DNA from: Dyadobacter sp. CECT 9275
Lineage (GTDB): Bacteria; Bacteroidota; Bacteroidia; Cytophagales; Spirosomataceae
NCBI RefSeq assembly: GCF_907164905.1
Contig: NZ_CAJRAF010000001.1
Location: forward strand, 1,089,001-1,153,000
Direction of reading: 5' to 3'
Length of the DNA stretch: 64,000 nucleotides
A model generated the notes under the pieces. That model was given only the letters and a program-made list of their open reading frames with translations, was not told the DNA's origin and ran no database searches. The translations under genes and the position numbers were made by a program. Below, piece by piece: positions 16,101-25,806 of this stretch (within the stretch, counting starts at the first letter, position 1; each line of letters opens with the position of its first letter).

Positions 16101-18462
16101 GATAAAAAACAAGGCCATGCTGACCGCCCTGCTTCTGAACGAAGGCCAACCTGCACAAGCCCGTACAGGTGCTGCCAGCGCTTTGCTTCGTGCTGGCGTT
16201 CCCTCGGGAGACTTGTTTGCAAAGACGACATCAAGTGCCAAAGGCAAGGCTGCTCTATTGAATGCCATCCAGTTGCTGCCGGAGGGAACGGAGCGAGATA
16301 TACATTATCCCCAAGTAAAGTCGCTTTTGACGCGGCAGAGTGCCGTACTTAACACAAAAGTACCCGTGAGCAATATGATGGGAAGATACGTGTACATCAT
16401 ACTTCCTTATAACAACGCCACGCTTTCCCTGGCGGAGGTAGAGGTGATCAGCGGGGGCAAAAATGTGGCCATTGGGGCCAAAGCGCGGCAGTCTGGTGTT
16501 GCAGGAGGCCGGTCAGCCGACCATGCCATCGATGGTATCAAAGGTGATAATCCGGACAATTACACCCAGACAGAAACTTTCTGGAATCAGTGGTGGGAGG
16601 TTGATCTGGGCAAATCATACAACATCAGCCAGATCAATATCTGGAACAGAGAGGATTGCTGTATGGAGGGCCTTGATAATTTTACCATCAAGATACTGAA
16701 TGAGAATTATGAGGTGATTTTGAAAAAGGAAGGAAATAAACAGCCTGAGCCTTACACAGGTCTCCTCGTTTCGGAAATGGCATCACAGCAAAGTCTGGCT
16801 CAGCTGGCCATGTCTACCATGCTGACCATGCCGTCGCACCAGTCAGATGCATTGAATGATCTCGCCCGACTGCTGAACGAGGGTAAAATGGCGGGAGCTG
16901 TCATGAATACCATGGGCGGCCTGGATCTAGAAGGACTTTCAGGCGATAAGATCCGGAACCTTGCCGACAACATTCTCAGGAACCTGGAAAGCGTCCCGCC
17001 TTTTGACCGGGATCAGGATACATTCAAAAATGGCACTGAACTCATGTTCAAGCTTTCCATGAGGCTACCAGCGTCGGAAAAGACAATGATCAACAACCGC
17101 CTCCGGAATATCCAGATGGTTGAGATTTCAATCAATTCCATCGCAGAACAAATGCGTTTCGATATCAATGAATTTAAAGTGCTGGCGGGACAGCCGGTGA
17201 AGATTACCTTCAGAAATCCTGATGCCATGCCGCACAATGTGGTAGTACTCAATCCCGGCAAAGCAAAGGAAATAGGAGAACTGGCTGGTACAATGGCCGA
17301 CGGTTTTGCGAAGAATTACGTCCCCGAAAGTAAGGATGTATTGGCTGCTACCAAACTCGTGAAGGGCGGACAAACCGATGTCGTGAAATTCATGGCTCCT
17401 TCCAAACCCGGAGATTATGAATACATCTGTTCCTTTCCGGGCCATTGGTCTATGATGAAAGGTACGATGAAAGTAAGGCCTGTCGGTGACGGTGATTTTG
17501 AGAAATACAGGGTTACGTACAAAGGAGATGCCGGACCTGGTTTAGGCAAGAAGATTGTTTTCATAGCTTCCGACCATGAATACCGGGGCGAGGAGACTTT
17601 GCCAGCACTGGCGCGTATTCTCGCCAAACGTTATGGATTTACCTGTACGGTCGTGTATGCTTTGGATCAGAACGGGCATATTGAACCGGGTGGAAATGAT
17701 CTCCGGGGGCTGGATGTTCTCGATGATGCAGACCTGATGTTTATCTTCACCCGTTTCTCTGATTTGCCGGATGAGGAAATGCGCCACATCGACAACTACC
17801 TCAAAAGAGGCGGGCCGGTTATTGGACTCCGGACTGCTACGCATGCTTTTAACAATATCGGCAATGCAAATTGGGAGCATTACTCGTATGATTACAATGG
17901 TCCGAAAAAAGCCTGGAAGCATGGTTTCGGAGAATTTATCCTTGGAGAAACCTGGGTTTCTCACTACGGGAACAATCATAGCCAATCTTCCCGGCTACTG
18001 ATCGAAGATGACCGCCGGGAACATCCCGTTCTTAGGGGTGTAAAAGATATGTGGGTGCAGTCGGGTGGCTATACGGCATACCCCGAGGGAATGGTGCTGG
18101 CCCGTGGACAGGTTCTGAACGGTATGACTCCCACTTCCGAAGCCGACAAAACCAAAGAGCTGCTTCCCGTAGCCTGGGTGAGAAGTTATATTCTCGAATC
18201 AGGGTCTACCGGGCGAGTATTTGCTACTACGCATGGAGCGTCTGAAGATATTCTGAATGACGGTTTCAGGCGGATGCTGATCAATGCGGTTTTCTGGTCC
18301 ATGGAAATGGAAAAGGATATCCGGCCAGACAACGATATCAGTTTCGTTGGGCCGTACAAGCCAACCACCTTCAATTTTAACGGCAACAAGGAAAATGTAA
18401 AACCGGCCGATCTGGCGGGTTGGGATTCACTGATCATGCCGGGGCAATTCCGGACAAAATAG
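13156..18462 (+). CDS. giant multidomain PVC-dehydrogenase / cupredoxin / ThuA fusion
   Basis: A start at ATG 13156 gives a signal peptide (LWLLLALTTMAWG). Segments in order: SGNH-hydrolase-like fold at about 42-243, but with I46-G47-N48-T49 where the GDS nucleophile should be and N219-G-I-H222 for DxxH. A PVC-type dehydrogenase-like propeller spans about 380-712 (LINPMQMAFDADERLWVV, DDDGDGKADRS). HEAT-like helices follow at 725-1060. A discoidin (F5/8 C)-like module lies at about 1075-1200 (VDLGKSYNISQINIWN). The cupredoxin is at 1325-1445, with H1360, C1425, H1430 and M1434 matching the azurin C-x4-H-x3-M spacing. A ThuA domain occupies 1462-1760 (IVFIASDHEYRGEETLP). Unlike its paralogues it has no CxxCH, so the copper site probably replaces haem as electron acceptor. 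Substrate unknown; probably periplasmic. Confidence 0.85.
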   Translation: MKRSFRLWLLLALTTMAWGFRADDLPLSPHVPSKLDIKKGARIALIGNTLADRMQEDGWLETYIQYRFPDKDISFRNLGFSADEVVLRYREEAFGTPDEWLTHVGADVIFAFFGFNESFSGESGLPRFKKDLTDFIKHSKQQKYNGQSAPELVLFSPIANENLKSRFLPDGKENNKRIEMYTKAMAEVAALEGVMFVDLYKVTKKLYVDNEGKDPFTINGIHFNSKGNKAIGDAIDTELFGPAPDRNKQKIAALNTAVKDKDFHWFNRYRTTDGYNVYGGRSWLSWGGKSNRDVMLREMEMFDVMTANRDKIIWQLNKTKPKLAEDGRELAYPRLKPDDSNLPEPLHVDSYESGVRTPRTAPYKYLGGEEAIGKMTIPADLKINLFASEEQFPDLINPMQMAFDADERLWVVTWPTYPHWNPRGELNDKLLIFPDDDGDGKADRSIVFADSLNSITGFTFWNGGVVVAAPPLLYYMKDTNGDDVADYKVRLLDGLSSADSHHSANSFQLGADGALYYSRGIFNKKALETPYGPFRSAADGIYRFDPLTFEFSFHFPVGPNPHGDVFDQWGYQFVTDATGGTGYYVNIGKGFGARQLYEQKVRPVPGIGILSSEHFPSKYNSQLLIANVIGFQGIKMHNFKYQGADIKAVETGDLVSSTDPNFRPSGMGVGGDGALYILDWQNALIGHMQHNMRDPGRDHTHGRIYRLTAKDRPLLKPAKMKGATVGAILQNLRSKQNGTREIARAELTGRPTNEVLTAVDKFCAVLDPKKPADYQPLLECLWIYEMHRVPNKALLAKVFSISDARTRSAAVRTLGHWGPKVENGIDILKKAIADPEPLVRAQAIQAATAFKSLAGAEIMMASEGYPLDIQMDEQISAARKSLDQYWRLALKEGVQLSRSGTAFVLKHGTPTEIALIKQNEQISRSLLSQKQVPFGIATDAVENIRKLTGKDKATILLELISKKQELAPAVYQMLAQLPKDEVIKNKAMLTALLLNEGQPAQARTGAASALLRAGVPSGDLFAKTTSSAKGKAALLNAIQLLPEGTERDIHYPQVKSLLTRQSAVLNTKVPVSNMMGRYVYIILPYNNATLSLAEVEVISGGKNVAIGAKARQSGVAGGRSADHAIDGIKGDNPDNYTQTETFWNQWWEVDLGKSYNISQINIWNREDCCMEGLDNFTIKILNENYEVILKKEGNKQPEPYTGLLVSEMASQQSLAQLAMSTMLTMPSHQSDALNDLARLLNEGKMAGAVMNTMGGLDLEGLSGDKIRNLADNILRNLESVPPFDRDQDTFKNGTELMFKLSMRLPASEKTMINNRLRNIQMVEISINSIAEQMRFDINEFKVLAGQPVKITFRNPDAMPHNVVVLNPGKAKEIGELAGTMADGFAKNYVPESKDVLAATKLVKGGQTDVVKFMAPSKPGDYEYICSFPGHWSMMKGTMKVRPVGDGDFEKYRVTYKGDAGPGLGKKIVFIASDHEYRGEETLPALARILAKRYGFTCTVVYALDQNGHIEPGGNDLRGLDVLDDADLMFIFTRFSDLPDEEMRHIDNYLKRGGPVIGLRTATHAFNNIGNANWEHYSYDYNGPKKAWKHGFGEFILGETWVSHYGNNHSQSSRLLIEDDRREHPVLRGVKDMWVQSGGYTAYPEGMVLARGQVLNGMTPTSEADKTKELLPVAWVRSYILESGSTGRVFATTHGASEDILNDGFRRMLINAVFWSMEMEKDIRPDNDISFVGPYKPTTFNFNGNKENVKPADLAGWDSLIMPGQFRTK

Positions 18463-18508
18463 AAAAGCTCACCTAACCATTTTTTTGCTCTCACTTTTAG
18501 GCCTCAAT

Positions 18509-20944
18509 ATGCACGAAAGTCCACAGAAGTTTTTTATCTCAATCTTAGTTTGCCTGCTGGCTGTTCAGCAAGTGAGTGCGAGAAACTACTACCTGTCGTC
18601 AGCGGGAAATGATACCAGAAACACGGGAGTGTCGACTGCATCTCCGTGGAAAAGTATTGAGAAACTGAATTCCAAAATTCCGGTTTTGTCGCCCGGCGAC
18701 TCTGTTTTTTTCAGAAGAGGAGATATTTTCAAAGGCAGTATTAATATCAATTCGAGCGGCAGGGCCGGGTCACCGGTTTATTTCGGGGCCTGGGGGAAGG
18801 GTAGTAAGCCCGTCATTTCGGGACTGGAACGAATCAGCGGATGGAAGAATGTTTCCCGTCATATATGGGAGGCTGTTTGCCAGGCGTGTGGGACCGAGTT
18901 TACTAATTTCATTGTGAACGGCAAGCGACAACCGATGGGAAGGTGGCCGAATGCAAGTGCACCCAATCGCGGCTATTTAAAAGTGAAATGGGCATCTGGA
19001 AATAATCGCCTGGTTAGTCCCGATATCCCTGATCCTGGCCGCTGGCAAGATGCCGATTTGGTGATCCGCACCAATCGGTGGGTGCTGGAACGGCTACCGA
19101 TTCTTTCCTCGAAAAGAGATACCATTACCACTTCTCCGACCTCCTACGACATCGATAAGGAATTTGGTTTTTTTATTTCAAATCATCCTTTAACGCTGGA
19201 CCAGCAGGGAGAATGGTTTTTCGACAAGCATACAAAGAAGATCCTGCTGTTTTCAAAAACTGATCCTTCGAAACTTATGACGGAAGCGGCCGTGGAGAAA
19301 GCGTTGGTTCGCATTGAAAAACAGCAGTTTATCACCATCGAAAATCTGGTGTTCAAAGGAGCACTCCATTACGCAGTAAGCGCAACTGGCGCCGGAGATA
19401 TCGCGATCAGGAATACCGAAGCGGTCATTTCGGGTATCGACGCCATATTTTTCGATCATTGTAATCACACTTTGTTCGAAAAAAATAAGGTCGGGTTTGC
19501 CAACAGCTCGGGATTGATGTTTGCCAATTGCCGTAATACATTGATCAGAAATAACGATGTCAGGAATATAGGTTTGGTGCCGGGAATGGGTTCTGGTGGG
19601 TCAAGCTACAATTACAGCGGAATTGCCATTTATGGTGCTTCGAACCTGCTCGAAAACAATCGCATCGACAGCGTGGGTTACCACGGTCTGCGGTTCGACG
19701 GAGATTCGATGACGGTTCGGAACAATGTCATCTCCAATTTCTGTATGGTTAAGGACGATGGAGGCGGCATCTATACCTGGGGTGAAGGAAATAGTACATC
19801 TGAGGCGCGGAGGAGCATCATTGGAAATGTGGTTTTCAACGGGATCGGCGCTGCACACGGCACGGATGATACCCTGCGCGTTTCCGCTGAAGGTATTTAT
19901 GTAGATGACAAATGCAACAACGTTGATGTAATCGGTAACACGATTTTCAAGTGTGGTAATGTTGGTATTTTCATACACAATTCCAGTCATGTCAGTATCC
20001 GGGATAATGTATCCTACGACAACGGAATTCAGTTTCAGTTGCTTTCAGCAGGCATGCCGCTTTTTCCAATCCATCATTGTGAAGCTAAAAACAACACTTT
20101 CGTGGCAAGGAAGGCAAACCAGCGGGTGGCTACATTCATTACCGATAAGTCCTGGCAGGATATCGGCACTATGGGTGCGCTGGATTCGAACTACTATTGC
20201 CGTCCCGCCGATCCGGAAATGATCATTCTGAGTTCATACAAATCCGGTCAGTATGACGTGAACAAAACCTATTCGCTTAAGGAATGGAAACAGATATCTG
20301 GTAAGGACCAACATTCGGCCGGGGCGCCACTGCATTTTTCCTACACGATTCGGAGAGTATTTCCGGAAAGAAAACTCACCTATGGCTTTTATAACGCAGG
20401 GCTTGATATCTGGTACCCCGGGGAAACGGCCGATAGCAAAACGGTTGCGCATTTGCTTGGTGAAGGGCTGAAAGAAGGCATGAATAAATGGGCGATTGCT
20501 TCTACGGACTGCGCTTTCAAGCCGGGCGAAAGCAACCGTTTTTTACTGAGATTCGAAGCCAGAGGTTCAAAACCGGGTGAGATCATCAAAGCGAATTTCA
20601 AAACCAGAGACAACCAGATCCTGTATACCAGGGAATTCAGGCTGGATGGGCAATTCAGGCAAAATGAGCTTTTGTTTATACCCACGCGCCGAAACGAACC
20701 TTTCGAACGTGTCAATTTTGAATTCAGCGATGCGCTATCTCCGGCATGGGTAAAAAATATCTCTTTCCAGGAGGCAGAAGTAACTATTCCCAACCCTGCG
20801 AATCACATTTTTTTCGTGGTGAATGAAACGGGACTTCCTAAAACAGTACCGCTTGGGAAAAAGCTCGTAGATGTTACAGGGAAAAGCGCCGGGAGTTTCA
20901 TAAAGTTAAAACCTTATGCATCAGCAGTATTTTTCATAAAATAG
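18509..20944 (+). CDS. secreted right-handed parallel beta-helix protein (polysaccharide lyase/hydrolase-like)
   Basis: The start at ATG 18509 gives a signal peptide ending QQVSA. The N-terminus carries the usual lead-in of these proteins (YYLSSAGNDTRNTGVSTASPW, then a GDSVFFRRGD segment). Residues about 270-560 contain the repeated coils of a parallel beta-helix (IENLVFKGALHYAVS, LIRNNDVRNIG, VRNNVISNF, VIGNTIFKCGNVGIFIHNSS). The C-terminal third is a beta-rich module. The fold is shared by pectate lyases and several glycoside hydrolase families, so the activity is open. It is nearly contiguous with the PVC-dehydrogenase gene at 20946 (1-bp gap), implying a functional pair. Confidence 0.8.
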   Translation: MHESPQKFFISILVCLLAVQQVSARNYYLSSAGNDTRNTGVSTASPWKSIEKLNSKIPVLSPGDSVFFRRGDIFKGSININSSGRAGSPVYFGAWGKGSKPVISGLERISGWKNVSRHIWEAVCQACGTEFTNFIVNGKRQPMGRWPNASAPNRGYLKVKWASGNNRLVSPDIPDPGRWQDADLVIRTNRWVLERLPILSSKRDTITTSPTSYDIDKEFGFFISNHPLTLDQQGEWFFDKHTKKILLFSKTDPSKLMTEAAVEKALVRIEKQQFITIENLVFKGALHYAVSATGAGDIAIRNTEAVISGIDAIFFDHCNHTLFEKNKVGFANSSGLMFANCRNTLIRNNDVRNIGLVPGMGSGGSSYNYSGIAIYGASNLLENNRIDSVGYHGLRFDGDSMTVRNNVISNFCMVKDDGGGIYTWGEGNSTSEARRSIIGNVVFNGIGAAHGTDDTLRVSAEGIYVDDKCNNVDVIGNTIFKCGNVGIFIHNSSHVSIRDNVSYDNGIQFQLLSAGMPLFPIHHCEAKNNTFVARKANQRVATFITDKSWQDIGTMGALDSNYYCRPADPEMIILSSYKSGQYDVNKTYSLKEWKQISGKDQHSAGAPLHFSYTIRRVFPERKLTYGFYNAGLDIWYPGETADSKTVAHLLGEGLKEGMNKWAIASTDCAFKPGESNRFLLRFEARGSKPGEIIKANFKTRDNQILYTREFRLDGQFRQNELLFIPTRRNEPFERVNFEFSDALSPAWVKNISFQEAEVTIPNPANHIFFVVNETGLPKTVPLGKKLVDVTGKSAGSFIKLKPYASAVFFIK

Positions 20945-20945
20945 A

Positions 20946-23216
20946 ATGCAATACATTTCTAAATTATTGATTGTGAGAAAATTCTCGAAGGTTTTCTTTT
21001 TTATGCTGCCGCTCTTTTTGAATAGCTGCGAAAAATCCGATACCGACACCTCCCTGTCCCTGCCGAAAATAAGCGTTGATGAAAATCCTGGTGCCAAGCC
21101 GCTTTCGCCAGAGAAAACCATGAAATCCATAAGGCTTCCGGAAGGTTACCACCTGGAACTGGTTGCCAGTGAGCCGATGATCACCGAGCCGGTGGCGATT
21201 GCCTGGGACGGTAACGGGCGCATGTTTGTAGCCCAGATGCAGACTTACATGCAGGACATCAATGCCACCAACGAGAATCTGCCGGTAAGCCAGATATTGT
21301 TGTTGGAGGATACCGACAATGATGGAAAAATGGACAAGAAAACGGTCTATATCGACAGTCTGGTACTGCCCCGAATGATGCTTCCGCTTGATGACAGGCT
21401 GATCGTTGGTGAAACCTATTCCAACAATCTGTTTAGCTACCGCGACAAAAACGGAGACGGACAGGCAGATGAAAAGTTACAGGTATACAAAAACGATACA
21501 CGTGATAACTGGAATCTGGAACACCAGAAAAGCGGATTAATATGGAATGTCGACAACTATATCTATGTAAGCACCGGACAGGTTCGTTACCGTTTCGATG
21601 GGACAAAAATGATCGCCGATAGCTTGCCGGAGGGGTCAAGAGGCCAGTGGGGACTTACCCATGATAACTATGGACGACTTTTTTATTCGCTTGCCGGGGG
21701 AGAGATACCGGCCATGGGTTTTCAGCAGAACCCGGCTTACGGGGATCTTGAATTCTACATGTCGCAATGGGAAAAAGGATTTGAACAGGTCTGGCCCATC
21801 CTTTCCACTCCTGATGTCGAAGGTGGGGTTCACCGCCTTCGTGAGGACAGCACGCTAAATCATTTTAGCGCCAGCTGCGGGCAATCGGTTTTCCGGGGAG
21901 ACCGTCTGCCCGGTGATCTTATCGGCGATCTGCTGATCTGTGAACCTGTAGGCCGGTTGATTCGCAGAGCAAAGGTGATGAACACCGGTGGTAAAAGGAT
22001 GTTGAGAAATGCATATCAAGATACTGAATTCCTGGCATCCACCGATATGAATTTCCGGCCTGTAAACACGGCAACCGGACCGGATGGGAATCTGTACATC
22101 GTGGATATGTATCGGGGGATTATCCAGGAGGGGACTTACACAGGACCATCTTCTTACATCAGGCCGCAGATATTGAAAAAAGGGCTGGATAAAAATGTTG
22201 GCAGAGGGCGCATTTATCGTCTGGTTCATGATGGGTACAATCGCGGAAGCAAGCCGCAGATGCTGGATCAGCCAAGTACCAGGCTGGTACAATATCTCTC
22301 ACATCCCAATGGTTGGTGGCGCGACAATGCACAGAAGCTGCTGATCCTGAGAAATGCGAGGGAAGTTATTGCTGAACTCCGTAAGGTGGCAGCGTGCTCA
22401 CTATGGGACCGAATCCCGTTTTTTAAAAATAACAACCGGCATTTGGGAAAAATACATGCTTTGTGGACACTGGATGGCTTGGGCGCGCTTGACCAGAAAA
22501 CGCTCTTCGAAGCTTTGGAGGATCCGGATACTCAGGTGAGGAGAACTGCCGTCCGGCTCAGCGAAAACTATCTCAGAAAATCAGATCAACAGGTATTGTA
22601 CAGACTTGCTGAAATGCAAACAGATCCGGATGTAGACGTGCGCACGCAGCTCGCGCTTTCCCTGCGGTACTTTCAGACAAATACTTCCAGACGAATGCTT
22701 GAAACCATTTTAAAGGGAGACAGTAAAAATGAGATGATCGTGAGTGCTGTCAAAGGATCTCTGGGTAAGTGGGAAACAGTAAAAGAAATCGATTTACAGA
22801 CAAACGGTCTCTCGGCTTCTGACAAAGCGCTGATTCAGAAAGGTGCTGTCATTTTCAAACAGCTTTGCGCCACCTGCCATGGTTCTGACGGGAAAGGCCT
22901 CCAGCTCGGAGAAACCGGAATGGCAGCACCACCGCTGGCAGGTTCTCCAAGAGTAAGGGGAGAAAAAAGGATTCTGATCAAAATACTGCTTTCTGGGTTG
23001 ACCGGCCCAGTAGACGGGAAAACCTATCCGGGCATTATGCCAGAAATGCAAAGAAACGACGATGACTGGATTGCCGCCGTAGCCAGTTACATCCGGACCA
23101 ATCTGGGAAATAATTCTTCCGTGATCACCACCGAAGAATTGATCGCCATCAAGGCAAAAGAACCGGGGCATTACGAGCCATGGACTTTGAAAGAGCTCGG
23201 GTTGAAAGACAAATAG
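20946..23216 (+). CDS. PVC-type dehydrogenase-like lipoprotein with HEAT repeats and cytochrome c domain
   Basis: A lipobox (FLNSC, Cys about 28) predicts membrane anchoring. Residues about 60-440 form the PVC/sorbosone-dehydrogenase-like beta-propeller (PEGYHLELVASEPMITEPVA, DTDNDGKMDK, NTATGPDGNLYIVDMYRG). Residues about 445-610 are HEAT-like helices (EDPDTQVRRTAVRLSENY). Residues about 625-735 are a class I cytochrome c with C641-x-x-C-H645 and a downstream Met-rich PGIMPEM segment for the axial ligand. It probably oxidises a carbohydrate and passes electrons to its own haem; the substrate is unknown. Its closest relative in the window is the gene at 25807. Confidence 0.85.
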   Translation: MQYISKLLIVRKFSKVFFFMLPLFLNSCEKSDTDTSLSLPKISVDENPGAKPLSPEKTMKSIRLPEGYHLELVASEPMITEPVAIAWDGNGRMFVAQMQTYMQDINATNENLPVSQILLLEDTDNDGKMDKKTVYIDSLVLPRMMLPLDDRLIVGETYSNNLFSYRDKNGDGQADEKLQVYKNDTRDNWNLEHQKSGLIWNVDNYIYVSTGQVRYRFDGTKMIADSLPEGSRGQWGLTHDNYGRLFYSLAGGEIPAMGFQQNPAYGDLEFYMSQWEKGFEQVWPILSTPDVEGGVHRLREDSTLNHFSASCGQSVFRGDRLPGDLIGDLLICEPVGRLIRRAKVMNTGGKRMLRNAYQDTEFLASTDMNFRPVNTATGPDGNLYIVDMYRGIIQEGTYTGPSSYIRPQILKKGLDKNVGRGRIYRLVHDGYNRGSKPQMLDQPSTRLVQYLSHPNGWWRDNAQKLLILRNAREVIAELRKVAACSLWDRIPFFKNNNRHLGKIHALWTLDGLGALDQKTLFEALEDPDTQVRRTAVRLSENYLRKSDQQVLYRLAEMQTDPDVDVRTQLALSLRYFQTNTSRRMLETILKGDSKNEMIVSAVKGSLGKWETVKEIDLQTNGLSASDKALIQKGAVIFKQLCATCHGSDGKGLQLGETGMAAPPLAGSPRVRGEKRILIKILLSGLTGPVDGKTYPGIMPEMQRNDDDWIAAVASYIRTNLGNNSSVITTEELIAIKAKEPGHYEPWTLKELGLKDK

Positions 23217-23362
23217 CCGATACGTGAAAAGCCAATGAAATTATATGGTCCTTCTTCGTTTTGCGACTCCTGAAAAGTTTATTACAACCAGACTTGAAAT
23301 CGTATTGAAATATGGGGATGTAAAAGCCCACGGCTATTTTTAACCGATAGATAACATCGCAC

Positions 23363-25486
23363 ATGATGAACCACTTTTTTCGCCGGATTCGATTGATTCT
23401 TGCTATCCTCTTAATAATCAGGGGTTTTAGTTTCGGACAGCAAATCTTCGTCAGCACTACCGGAAATGACCGTAACACAGGTACTTTCCAAAAACCACTA
23501 GCCACGCTGACCGCCGCACGAGACAAAGCGCGGCTCTTCAGAAAGCGTTCGGCTCTCAAAACTCCGGTTGAGGTTATCGTCAAAAAGGGGGAGTACCGGA
23601 TGAAAGGACCATTGATGCTGACGGCGGATGACTCGGGAACCCCGGAGTCGCCGCTGATATTCAAAGGAGAAGCAGGAAGCATGCCCGTTTTCAGCGGCGG
23701 GAAAACGCTTGGGAAGTTTGAGAAAGTGAATGAAGGTTTGTGGAAAATGGATATTGCCGAGGTGAGCGACTATGGCTGGTATTTTGAGCAGCTTTTTATA
23801 AATGGCAAGCGGGCACAAAGGGCACAGGCGGTCAATGACCTTTTCATCAAGCAGGTACTTTCAGTGAAGGAAACGGTAGTACTGATCGACTCCTCTTTTT
23901 CACACGATTTTGCAGTCCAAAAAGTAACCCTGCCGATAGAAAGTACGAAATGGCTGAATGGCCTTTCAAAGGCTGAGTTGGAAGATGCTGTGATCACCTT
24001 TTACCACAATTGGGATAATACGCGCCGGCGCATATCGGCATATAGTGCTAAGGATACAGCCATTTATGTAACCGGACAAGGCCAAAAACCCTGGAACGGA
24101 ATTAATTCCAATTCACTGTACAATCTGGAAAATATAAAATCGGCACTGGACGCGCCGGGGGAATGGTTTCTGGAAAGGCCTGGTACGCTATACTATAAGC
24201 CGCTTCCGGGAGAAACCATTGAGCAAACGAAGGCAGTGGTTCCGGTTTGTGAGCAACTGATTGTGATCACCGGAGATGAAAAACAAGATCGCCGGGTGTC
24301 CAATATCCGCTTTGAAAACCTCTCGTTCCAGATGACGAAATACCAGATGCCACGCTCCGGGGAGGAACCTGCGCAGGGTGCACATCATATCGGTACAGCG
24401 GTTGTGCTGGATAATACGGACCAGGTCTCCTTTGTGAATTGTGAAATTGCCCATACCGGAGGGGGAGCAATCTGGTACCGGAAGGCTTGTACCAACGGCA
24501 GGGTTGAAAGATGTTTCCTGCACGACCTGGGAGCGAGCGGGGTCAAGGTTGGGGAGCTTTCGCAGCCACTCAGGAATGAAGATCTCACCAGGTTCATTAC
24601 TGTTGACAATAACATTATGTCGGGCGGTGGAATGGTATTTCCCTGTGCCGTGGCCGTCATGATTTTCAACGCCAGCGACAACGAAATCACACACAACGAA
24701 ATCAATAATTATCAGTATTCCGGCATTTCGGTAGGCTGGACCTGGGGGTATAGTGCCAGTCCTGCCAAGCGGAATAAGATTGCGTTCAATCACATCCACC
24801 ACCTGGGCTGGGGCGTGCTGAGCGATATGGGGGGCGTGTATACCCTGGGTGTGTCAGAAGGGACAGTGGTGAACAACAACGTGATCCATCACATCTATTC
24901 GTTTGACTATGGCGGGTGGGGGCTCTACACCGATGAGGGTTCAACGGGTATCCTGATGGAAAATAATCTGGTCTACAATTGCCGGAGCTCGGGTTTTCAC
25001 CAGCATTACGGGAAAGAAAATATTATCAGAAATAACATCTTTGCCAACAACATCAACGCACAGCTGCAGGCCACACGGATCGAAAAGCATCGTTCGTTTT
25101 CGTTTACCAATAACATTATCTATTTCAATACCGGCGATCTGCTGAGTAACGGCTGGGACGAAGTCAATATTCTTACCGACCAGAATTGTTACTGGGATCC
25201 GCGCTCCACAGCGATCAAATTCAAGAAACAAAGTTGGGCAGCGTGGCACTCCAGCGGGAAAGATGTACATTCTGTGATAGCAGATCCTGGTTTCAGAAAT
25301 GTGAAGGCATTCGATTTTACCCTTACGAATCCGCAGTTAATGCAACAAATCGGTTTCAAGCCGTTCGACTATTCCCTGGCAGGTGTATATGGTAGTGCCG
25401 GTTGGAAGGCAAAAGCAAGGCTTGATCCGGCACTCGAACGGGTTTTCGATGAAGTGGTAACGGTGCGGGAGAAGGACAGAAAGTAA
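23363..25486 (+). CDS. secreted right-handed parallel beta-helix protein
   Basis: The 707-residue protein has a signal peptide (LILAILLIIRGFSFGQ) and the lead-in IFVSTTGNDRNTGTFQKPLATL. A beta-sandwich-like region at about 90-260 is followed by parallel beta-helix coils from about residue 300 (VSNIRFENLSFQMTKYQM, SFVNCEIAHTGGG, NEITHNEINNYQYSGI, LMENNLVYNCRSSG). The Asn-rich ladder is typical of pectin-active and other carbohydrate-active beta-helices. It differs in length and sequence from the beta-helix protein at 18509 but occupies the same position before a PVC-dehydrogenase gene (25807), so the pair looks like a diverged duplication of the 18509-20946 module. Confidence 0.8.
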   Translation: MMNHFFRRIRLILAILLIIRGFSFGQQIFVSTTGNDRNTGTFQKPLATLTAARDKARLFRKRSALKTPVEVIVKKGEYRMKGPLMLTADDSGTPESPLIFKGEAGSMPVFSGGKTLGKFEKVNEGLWKMDIAEVSDYGWYFEQLFINGKRAQRAQAVNDLFIKQVLSVKETVVLIDSSFSHDFAVQKVTLPIESTKWLNGLSKAELEDAVITFYHNWDNTRRRISAYSAKDTAIYVTGQGQKPWNGINSNSLYNLENIKSALDAPGEWFLERPGTLYYKPLPGETIEQTKAVVPVCEQLIVITGDEKQDRRVSNIRFENLSFQMTKYQMPRSGEEPAQGAHHIGTAVVLDNTDQVSFVNCEIAHTGGGAIWYRKACTNGRVERCFLHDLGASGVKVGELSQPLRNEDLTRFITVDNNIMSGGGMVFPCAVAVMIFNASDNEITHNEINNYQYSGISVGWTWGYSASPAKRNKIAFNHIHHLGWGVLSDMGGVYTLGVSEGTVVNNNVIHHIYSFDYGGWGLYTDEGSTGILMENNLVYNCRSSGFHQHYGKENIIRNNIFANNINAQLQATRIEKHRSFSFTNNIIYFNTGDLLSNGWDEVNILTDQNCYWDPRSTAIKFKKQSWAAWHSSGKDVHSVIADPGFRNVKAFDFTLTNPQLMQQIGFKPFDYSLAGVYGSAGWKAKARLDPALERVFDEVVTVREKDRK

Positions 25487-25806
25487 TGCCGCGCGGTAGT
25501 CGCCAGCACTCCCTGTTATTTTAGTAATTCTGAGAAAACCCGGGTAACATACACCGATCGCGGAACGAGTGTTTGCGTGAGTGGTGCGCTGCTGCGAAAA
25601 ATGAAAGTCAGCCTTGGGCAGGATGGAATCGGGTGTCATCAAGTATTAGCGGTTGCCAGATTGATTTTTTTGGAGACGGCAGGTTTATTTTTTGCCAAGG
25701 CATGTCTGCTGCTGCTGCCCACTGTATTACCAGTATATACCACAAGTAAATATCCGCAGCTGTCTCAGGACGGACGTGAAACTTTTTGTGACCATCAGTT
25801 AAAACA
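25487..25806. other. 320-bp intergenic region without recognisable gene
   Basis: No supportable coding frame, RNA gene or clear hairpin is visible. This is the longest gap within the first half of the enzyme run, so an internal promoter for the downstream genes is possible, but no convincing promoter pair was found. Confidence 0.5.
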
